The translations under genes and the position numbers were made by a program. From the NCBI GenBank assembly GCA_024644185.1, contig JAHELM010000070.1, forward strand, positions 1 to 8,655: a DNA stretch of 8,655 nt. The letters are read 5' to 3'. This stretch comes from Rhodospirillales bacterium (lineage in GTDB: Bacteria; Pseudomonadota; Alphaproteobacteria; UBA8366; JADFVY01). Below, piece after piece: positions 1 through 5,367 of this stretch (positions are counted from its first letter, which is position 1; each line of letters starts with the position of its first letter). Under the pieces are notes generated by a model. That model had not been told where the DNA came from. It worked only from the letters and a program-made list of their open reading frames with translations, and made no database searches.

Positions 1-1
1 C

Positions 2-1546
2 GATTTCCTGGTCTGCAATACCGACGCCCAGGCGATGAACCACGCCCTCAGCGAACGGCGCCTGCAACTCGGCGCGCGGCTGACGCAGGGCCTCGGTGCC
101 GGTTCCAAGCCGGATGTCGGCCGCGCGGCGGCCGAGGAATCGCTGGACGAGCTGATGGAGTTGCTGGCCGGCAATCATATGGTGTTCGTCACCGCCGGCA
201 TGGGTGGCGGCACCGGCACCGGGGCCGCCCCGGTGATCGCCCGCGCCTGCCGCGAGAGCGGAATGCTGACCGTTGGCGTCGTCACCAAGCCGTTCCTGTT
301 CGAAGGCCGGCAGCGCATGCGCCTGGCGGAACAGGGAATTGCCGAACTGGCGCAGAATGTCGATACGCTGATCGTCATCCCCAACCAGAACCTGTTCCGG
401 GTCGCAAACGAGAAGACGACCTTCGCGGACGCCTTCAAGATGGCTGACGACGTGCTCTTTGCCGGGGTGCGCAGCGTCACCGATCTGATGGTCATGCCGG
501 GTCTGATCAATCTGGATTTCGCCGATGTCCGCGCGGTGATGAGCGGGATGGGCAAGGCGATGATGGGTACCGGCGAGGCGAGCGGCGACAATCGCGCGAT
601 CGAGGCCGCCGAGGCGGCGATCGCCAACCCGCTGCTGGAAGACCTGTCGATGAAGACGGCCCAAGGTCTGCTGATCAACATCACCGGCAGCCTGGACATG
701 ACGCTGATGGAGGTCGACGAGGCGGTCAACCGCATCCTCGAGGAAGTGGATCCCGAGGCCAACATGATCTTCGGCTCGACCTTCGACAACGCGCTCGACG
801 GCCGCATCCGCATTTCCGTGGTCGCCACCGGCATCGATGCCGGCGAGGGCCGTCAGCCCAGACCGATCCAGGCGGTCAGGCAGGCGGCGCAGCCGGTGTC
901 CCGCCCGGCCGCCCCCGCCGCCGTGCAGCCGGTGGAGATGGCCCCGGCGCTGGCCGCGGAACTGGACATCGAGGCAGACGAGTATTTCGAGCCGGAGGAA
1001 CCCGCCGTGCCGGAACTCGAACCGGCGATGGCCGAGTCCGACGCGCCGGAAACGCTCGATCTGCTGGGTGCGCCTGCCGAATTCGACACCCGCCGCCGGC
1101 GTCCGGCGCAAGAGGCGCCGGCGCCCCGCGCCCCCCTGATCGCCACGCCGCCGGCCGACGCCTTCATTCCGCCGGCACCGGTACAACCCGAGGACAAGGG
1201 CGGCATGGCAGAACCGTTCGCCGCCGCGGCGATTGCCAATGGCGGCGGCAACCCCGAGCAGAAGCGGCGCAAACCGACCCTGTTCGAGCGCATGACCGGC
1301 GTCGCCACCGGCGGCACGGCGAGGACCGCGCGGCCGGATGTCGCGCGTATCGAGCCGGCGTCCGTGACAATCGCCGCCAAGGGCGAGGCCCGCCCGAGCC
1401 CGCGACAAAGCGCCGAGCCGGTGCCGGGGCCGGCCGCTGGACAGCCGCGCCTGGGCAGCCTGACACAGGTCGAACGGCCAGCCCCGACGGATGCCGAGGG
1501 CGAAATGCTGGACATTCCGGCTTTCCTGAGGCGCCAGGCAAACTGA
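2..1546 (+). CDS. ftsZ: Cell division protein FtsZ (5' end missing)
   Basis: FtsZ is the tubulin-like GTPase that polymerises at mid-cell into the division ring. The frame is open from base 2 (DFLVCNTDAQA), so the 5' end lies before the window. Compared with known FtsZ proteins roughly 40 N-terminal residues are missing, and the ATG at 35 is internal. In the 514-residue fragment the GTP-binding signature GGGTGTG is at residues 68-74 (bases 203-223). The T7 catalytic loop NLDFADVR is at about 169-176, with both aspartates present. The globular part ends near residue 278. A proline/alanine/glutamate-rich linker of about 220 residues follows, much longer than in E. coli FtsZ (383 residues in all). 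The last 16 residues, EGEMLDIPAFLRRQAN, are the conserved C-terminal peptide that in this family binds membrane anchors such as FtsA. The gene has no frameshift. It is separated from lpxC by 218 bases containing a hairpin. Confidence 0.97.
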   Translation, partial: DFLVCNTDAQAMNHALSERRLQLGARLTQGLGAGSKPDVGRAAAEESLDELMELLAGNHMVFVTAGMGGGTGTGAAPVIARACRESGMLTVGVVTKPFLFEGRQRMRLAEQGIAELAQNVDTLIVIPNQNLFRVANEKTTFADAFKMADDVLFAGVRSVTDLMVMPGLINLDFADVRAVMSGMGKAMMGTGEASGDNRAIEAAEAAIANPLLEDLSMKTAQGLLINITGSLDMTLMEVDEAVNRILEEVDPEANMIFGSTFDNALDGRIRISVVATGIDAGEGRQPRPIQAVRQAAQPVSRPAAPAAVQPVEMAPALAAELDIEADEYFEPEEPAVPELEPAMAESDAPETLDLLGAPAEFDTRRRRPAQEAPAPRAPLIATPPADAFIPPAPVQPEDKGGMAEPFAAAAIANGGGNPEQKRRKPTLFERMTGVATGGTARTARPDVARIEPASVTIAAKGEARPSPRQSAEPVPGPAAGQPRLGSLTQVERPAPTDAEGEMLDIPAFLRRQAN

Positions 1547-1573
1547 ACCCACCCCGTACTGCCTGTCTGGCCA

Positions 1574-1610
1574 CGCGGCCACGCCCCCCGGGCGTGGCCG
1601 CGTTACATTT
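1574..1610 (+). terminator. Probable terminator after ftsZ
   Basis: A perfect 13-bp inverted repeat, CGCGGCCACGCCC (1574-1586) and GGGCGTGGCCGCG (1590-1602), flanks a CCC loop and begins 27 bases after the ftsZ stop. It is followed by TTACATTT, an imperfect T tract. The stem is strong enough for intrinsic termination. The interrupted T run makes efficiency uncertain, so this could instead be an mRNA-stabilising 3' hairpin. Confidence 0.65.
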
Positions 1611-1764
1611 GGCAACAAAGAGTGATTTGAGGGATTGCACCACCGGGGGTAAGACTCCCCCACTGCCTAAAGCCAATCGAGCATATGTACTTGGGTACAT
1701 TTAAACTTTTATTTTCTTTTAACGGCGGCGCAGCCGATTTGCGACGCCACGGCTACGAAAGAAT
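1611..1764 (+). promoter_or_regulatory. lpxC upstream region with inverted repeats and an AT-rich tract
   Basis: This is the non-coding remainder of the ftsZ–lpxC gap. It holds a small hairpin, GGGGG (1645-1649) and CCCCC (1657-1661), around a 7-base loop. It also holds an inverted repeat ATGTAC-TTGG-GTACAT at 1685-1700. From 1696 to 1722, 24 of 27 bases are A or T, which stands out sharply in this GC-rich DNA. AT-rich DNA upstream of a gene that follows a terminator suggests the lpxC promoter lies here, and the inverted repeat could be an operator or a leader hairpin. I could not find a -35/-10 pair with good spacing, so the promoter position is inferred. Confidence 0.45.
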
Positions 1765-2736
1765 ATGACAATGCGGATCTCCTACGATGCAAACATGGGC
1801 GGCGGATCGACGAGCGCGGCGATGCACAATCGCCAGCACACGCTGAAGAATTCCATCGTTTGCAGCGGGACCGGCCTGCATAGCGGCGCCAAGGTTTCGA
1901 TGTCGCTGCACCCGGCCGCGCCGGATAGCGGTATCGCCTTTCGCCGCAGCGATCTGAGCGGTGCCGAGTCGCTGATTCCCGCGCGCTTCGACCAGGTGAC
2001 CGACACAAGGATGTGCACCCGGCTGAGCAATGCCAGCGGTGTGTCCGTGTCGACCGTGGAGCATCTTATGGCGGCCCTGGCCGGTTGCGGCGTCGACAAT
2101 GTGACGATCGAGGTGGACGGGCCGGAAGTGCCGATCATGGACGGCAGTTCGGAACCCTTCGTGTTTCTCATCGATTGTGCCGGCGTGGTCGCGCAGGACG
2201 CGCCGCGCCGGGCGATCAAGGTGCTGAAGGCGATCACCGTCGCCGAGGGCGGTTCGACCGCCCTGATCGAGCCTTGGCATGGCAGCTCGATCAGTATCGA
2301 ACTGGACTTCAAGTCGGCCGTGATCGGTCGCCGGTCGGTCTTCGTCGACATGCTGGACGATGCCTTCCGCAAGGATCTCAGCCGTGCCCGCACCTTCTGC
2401 TTCCTGCACGAGGTCGAGGCGCTGAAGGCCGCCGGTCTGGCGCGGGGTGGATCGCTGGAGAACGCGGTGGTGATCAGCGGTGACGAGGTTCTGAACGACG
2501 AGGGCCTGCGCTTCGACGACGAATGTGCCCGCCACAAGGCGCTGGACTGCGTTGGCGACCTGTATCTGGCCGGTGCGCCGATCGTCGGTCATTTCCACGG
2601 CGTGCGCCCCGGCCATGCCATCAACAACAAGCTGTTGCGGGCGCTGTTCGCGGATCCGTCGGCGTGGACGCTGGTGGACATGGACGACGTCATGGCGGAC
2701 ATGGCCCCGGGTGCCGTCAGGGCGGCCACGGCCTGA
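1765..2736 (+). CDS. lpxC: UDP-3-O-acyl-N-acetylglucosamine deacetylase LpxC
   Basis: LpxC is the cytoplasmic zinc deacetylase that removes the acetyl group from UDP-3-O-acyl-GlcNAc, the committed step of lipid A synthesis. Matches to the family are continuous: TLKNSIVCSGTGLHSG near the start, then STVEHLMAALAG, EVPIMDGSSEPFV, SRARTFCFL and GHAINNKLL. By alignment from memory with E. coli LpxC, the catalytic Glu78 equivalent is E99. The zinc ligands His79, His238 and Asp242 correspond to H100, H257 and D261, and the general-acid His265 to H284. The protein is 323 residues, against 305 in E. coli. The extra length is mostly N-terminal. The ATG at 1765 has GAAAGA only two bases upstream, the ATG at 1771 has it at a better eight bases, and the ATG at 1822 (MHNRQHTLK) best matches the usual family start. 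The true start is therefore open. A strong terminator follows the gene. Confidence 0.96.
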   Translation: MTMRISYDANMGGGSTSAAMHNRQHTLKNSIVCSGTGLHSGAKVSMSLHPAAPDSGIAFRRSDLSGAESLIPARFDQVTDTRMCTRLSNASGVSVSTVEHLMAALAGCGVDNVTIEVDGPEVPIMDGSSEPFVFLIDCAGVVAQDAPRRAIKVLKAITVAEGGSTALIEPWHGSSISIELDFKSAVIGRRSVFVDMLDDAFRKDLSRARTFCFLHEVEALKAAGLARGGSLENAVVISGDEVLNDEGLRFDDECARHKALDCVGDLYLAGAPIVGHFHGVRPGHAINNKLLRALFADPSAWTLVDMDDVMADMAPGAVRAATA

Positions 2737-2770
2737 TCCGCGAAGCATTTCCGGGGGCATACACTTGCCC

Positions 2771-2799
2771 TTGGGCTGGCGCTTCCGACGGTGTATATA
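2771..2799 (+). promoter_or_regulatory. Candidate sigma70-type promoter for bamD
   Basis: TTGGGC (2771-2776) and TATATA (2794-2799) are separated by 17 bases, the ideal spacing. The -35 matches the consensus at three of six bases and the -10 at four of six. Transcription would start near 2805, inside the left arm of the terminator hairpin at 2799-2828. This is the only plausible promoter between the lpxC stop and bamD. Without it bamD, recN and ligA would depend on read-through of that terminator. The call rests on sequence pattern only. Confidence 0.4.
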
Positions 2800-2847
2800 T
2801 GCGGCGCGGATACCATTCCGCGCCGCATCGTTTTTCCGGGAAGCGCC
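2778..2847 (+). repeat. Outer inverted repeat flanking the lpxC–bamD terminator
   Basis: GGCGCTTCC (2778-2786) is perfectly complementary to GGAAGCGCC (2839-2847). The two arms enclose the whole 12-bp terminator hairpin and its T tract. The right arm overlaps GGGAAG (2838-2843), the only purine-rich stretch at a conceivable ribosome-binding distance (12 bases) before the bamD ATG. In a transcript coming from lpxC the outer stem could cover that site. A transcript starting near 2805 would lack the left arm. Function is inferred; the complementarity is seen directly. Confidence 0.5.
2799..2835 (+). terminator. Intrinsic terminator between lpxC and bamD
   Basis: A perfect 12-bp inverted repeat, ATGCGGCGCGGA (2799-2810) and TCCGCGCCGCAT (2817-2828), has a TACCAT loop. 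CG and then TTTTT (2831-2835) follow. This is a textbook intrinsic terminator for transcription coming from lpxC, ending 20 bases before the bamD start codon. Its left arm overlaps the candidate bamD -10 element and start site. Confidence 0.8.
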
Positions 2848-2855
2848 GACCGAAG

Positions 2856-3683
2856 ATGACCCGCCACCGCCCCATATCCCCGTCGTGGATTGCCCTTCTT
2901 GCCATCGGCCTGGCCTTGATGCTTGGCGCCTGCGCGACCACCGACACGGTGGATCCCTATGTCGAGCTCCCGGTCGAGGAACTCTACAACGCGGCGATGG
3001 ACCAGATGGAGGCCGGCGACTACAAGACCGCGGCGAAATCCTTCGACGAGGTCGAGCGCCAGCATCCCTATTCGCAATGGGCCACGAAGGCACAGGTCAT
3101 GGCGGCCTATTCGCTGTATCTGGTCGACGATTACGATGGCTCGATTCTGGCGCTGGATCGCTTCATATCCCTGCATCCCGGAAATCAATACGCACCTTAC
3201 GCGTATTATCTGAAGGGGCTCTGCTATTACGAGCAGATTTCCGACATCGCCCGCGACCAGCGGATGAGCGAACAGGCGCTGGCCACCTATACCGATCTGG
3301 TCCGCCGTTTTCCCGATACCGCCTATGCCCGCGACGCGCGGCTGAAGATCGACCTGACTCACGACCACCTGGCCGGCAAGGAAATGGATGTCGGACGCTA
3401 TTACCTGCGGCGTGGCAACCATCTGGCGGCGATCGGGCGGTTTCGCCTGGTGATCGCGCAATATGGCACGACCACGCACGTAGCGGAGGCCCTGCACCGT
3501 CTGGTCGAGGCCTATCTCGCGCTGGGGATCGTCGACGAGGCGCGCCGCACCGCGTCGGTGCTCGGCCATAACTACCCGGACAGTATCTGGTACAAGGACA
3601 CCTGGAAACTGATGGCGGCGCAGAAGCTGCTGACCCAGGACGAGCTGGCGGCGGCGGGAATACCCGCGGACGCACGGAACTGA
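2856..3683 (+). CDS. bamD: Outer membrane assembly lipoprotein BamD
   Basis: BamD is the essential lipoprotein of the BAM complex, anchored to the inner leaflet of the outer membrane, where it works with BamA to fold beta-barrel proteins. The 275-residue product begins with a basic N-terminus and a hydrophobic stretch (residues 11-23). The lipobox LGAC follows, with acylated C26. TPR-like helical repeats come next: PVEELYNAAMDQMEAGDYKTAAKSFDEV (39-66), HPYSQWATKAQVMAAYSLY (70-88), GNQYAPYAYYLKGLCYYEQI (109-128), RFPDTAYARDAR (151-162) and KEMDVGRYYLRRGN (175-188). These are BamD signatures (also called ComL or YfiO). The ATG at 2856 is chosen because it places the lipobox at the usual distance. 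An in-frame ATG at 2799 would add 19 residues and lies in the terminator stem. The ribosome site is weak (GGGAAG, 12 bases upstream). recN starts 7 bases after the stop, suggesting cotranscription. Confidence 0.95.
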   Translation: MTRHRPISPSWIALLAIGLALMLGACATTDTVDPYVELPVEELYNAAMDQMEAGDYKTAAKSFDEVERQHPYSQWATKAQVMAAYSLYLVDDYDGSILALDRFISLHPGNQYAPYAYYLKGLCYYEQISDIARDQRMSEQALATYTDLVRRFPDTAYARDARLKIDLTHDHLAGKEMDVGRYYLRRGNHLAAIGRFRLVIAQYGTTTHVAEALHRLVEAYLALGIVDEARRTASVLGHNYPDSIWYKDTWKLMAAQKLLTQDELAAAGIPADARN

Positions 3684-3690
3684 CGCTGCA

Positions 3691-5367
3691 ATGCTGACGG
3701 CGCTGTCCATCCGGGATGTCGTCCTGATCGACCGGCTCGATCTTTCCTTTCGCAATGGCTTGACCGTATTGACCGGCGAGACCGGCGCGGGCAAGTCGAT
3801 CCTGCTCGACGCGCTGGGCCTGGCGCTGGGCGCGCGTGCCGATAGCGGCCTGGTGCGGCATGGCGCCGAACGCGCGGTTGCCTCCGCCGCGTTCGAGATC
3901 GCCGCCGACCACCCGGCGCATGCGATGCTTCGCGAGCAGGGCCTCGACGATCATGGCGGCGAACTGGTGTTGCGCCGCATGGTGGGCGCCGATGGCCGCA
4001 GCCGGGCCTTCGTCAACGACCAGCCGGCCAGTGTCGGCCTGCTGCGCGAGATCGGCGAAACGCTGGTGGAAATCCAGGGACAGTTCGAGCCGCGCGGCCT
4101 GATCGACCCGGCGACCCACCGGGCGCTGCTGGACGATTTCGCCGGACTGGACGACCGGGCCTCCGCCCTGCGCGAGGCGCACCGGGCCTGGCGCAAGGCC
4201 AGCGAGGCGCGGCGCGAGGCGGAAACCACGGCCAGCGCCGCCGAGCGCGACCGGGAATTTCTTGAACATTCCGTCGCCGAACTGGATGGGAACGCCGCCA
4301 GGCCGGGCGAGGAAAAAAGTCTGGCCGAGCAGCGCAGCAGGATGATGCATGCGGAGAAGCTGGTCGAGGCGATGAATGCGGCCTCGGCCGAGATCGCCGG
4401 GCAGAGAAGCGTGGAAGACGCGCTGCGCGCCGCCAGCCGGCATCTGGCGCGCGTCGGCGACAAGGCGGGAGGGGCACTGGACGGGACGCTGGCAGCGCTG
4501 GAACGGGCGGCGCTGGAAGCCGCCGAGGCGGTTCGCGAACTGGATGCCGCCGCGGCCACGGTGGAGCTGGATCGAGGCCAGCTTGACGCCGTCGAGGAGC
4601 GGCTGTTCGCCCTGCGCGCGCTGGCCCGCAAGCATCAGGTGGAGGTCGACGGACTGGCGGCGCTGCGCGAAGACATGGCGGCACGGCTGGCCCTGGCGCA
4701 GGACCGCGGCGGGGCGGTCGACCGCCTGGCGAAGGCCGAAGCGGCGGCCCGGGCGGCCTATCTGGAGCGGGCCGAGGCCCTCGGTGCGGCCCGACGGACG
4801 GCCGCCGCCAGGCTGGACGCGGCGGTCAATGCCGAATTGCCGCCGCTGAAGCTGGACAAGGCGCGCTTCGCCACCGCCATCGAGCGGCTGGAGGAACCCG
4901 CCTGGAACGCCGACGGCATCGACCGCATCGCCTTCCAGGTTTCGACCAATCCGGGCACCCCGGCGGGGCCGCTGAGCAAGGTTGCCTCGGGCGGCGAACT
5001 GTCGCGCATCATGTTGGCGCTGAAGGTGGTGATCGCCGGGCCCGGCGGCGTTCCGGCGCTGATCTTCGACGAGGTCGATGCCAATGTCGGCGGCGCCACC
5101 GCCGACGCCGTCGGCGAGCGGCTGGCCCGGCTGGCCCGCGACCTGCAGGTTCTGGTCATCACCCATTCGCCCCAGGTGGCGGCGCGCGGGCAGGACCATC
5201 TGCGGGTCGAGAAGACCGAGGGCGCCGATTCGACGACGCTGACCGGCGTGCGCCGTCTCGAAGCCGCCGAGCGGCGCGAGGAGGTGGCGCGAATGCTGTC
5301 GGGCGCCACCATCACCGAAGAGGCGCGCGCCGCCGCCGCCCGGCTGATCGCGAGCGCGGTGTCGTGA
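3691..5367 (+). CDS. recN: DNA repair protein RecN
   Basis: RecN is an SMC-like ATPase that acts early in recombinational repair of double-strand breaks, holding DNA ends or sister duplexes together. The 558-residue protein is close to the E. coli length (553). The N-terminal ATPase half has MLTALSIRDVVLIDRLDLSF and Walker A GETGAGKS (29-36), then GQFEPRGLIDPATHR (130-143), the Q-loop region that often reads GQHEHQ in other RecN proteins. Residues about 155-380 are rich in Ala, Glu and Arg and look like the two antiparallel coiled-coil arms. The C-terminal half carries the ABC signature SGGELSR (433-439), Walker B LIFDE (457-461), DANVGG (463-468) and the switch histidine in ITHSPQ (H492). 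ATG 3691 gives the canonical N-terminus. No strong ribosome site precedes it, so translation may be coupled to bamD. Its stop overlaps the ligA start in GTGA. No SOS-type operator was recognised upstream. Confidence 0.96.
   Translation: MLTALSIRDVVLIDRLDLSFRNGLTVLTGETGAGKSILLDALGLALGARADSGLVRHGAERAVASAAFEIAADHPAHAMLREQGLDDHGGELVLRRMVGADGRSRAFVNDQPASVGLLREIGETLVEIQGQFEPRGLIDPATHRALLDDFAGLDDRASALREAHRAWRKASEARREAETTASAAERDREFLEHSVAELDGNAARPGEEKSLAEQRSRMMHAEKLVEAMNAASAEIAGQRSVEDALRAASRHLARVGDKAGGALDGTLAALERAALEAAEAVRELDAAAATVELDRGQLDAVEERLFALRALARKHQVEVDGLAALREDMAARLALAQDRGGAVDRLAKAEAAARAAYLERAEALGAARRTAAARLDAAVNAELPPLKLDKARFATAIERLEEPAWNADGIDRIAFQVSTNPGTPAGPLSKVASGGELSRIMLALKVVIAGPGGVPALIFDEVDANVGGATADAVGERLARLARDLQVLVITHSPQVAARGQDHLRVEKTEGADSTTLTGVRRLEAAERREEVARMLSGATITEEARAAAARLIASAVS

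Noticed and set aside
1653..1657. GACTC, a possible CcrM (GANTC) methylation site in the ftsZ–lpxC gap
   Set aside because: GANTC occurs several other times in the window inside genes (for example in lpxC, bamD, recN and ligA), so one copy here is not enrichment.
1701..1723. TTAA and TTAAC as a possible CtrA site
   Set aside because: The two halves are 14 bases apart instead of the 7 needed for the canonical TTAA-N7-TTAAC site, and TTAA is expected in an AT-rich tract.
2523..2855. Upstream in-frame extension of bamD into lpxC
   Set aside because: It would bury the lipoprotein signal peptide more than 100 residues inside the protein. The ATG at 2856 gives a normal lipobox position.
1753..3093. 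446-codon minus-strand frame across lpxC and the lpxC–bamD gap
   Set aside because: It covers a clear LpxC gene and runs through a terminator hairpin. The composition is Arg/His/Gln-rich with no domain.
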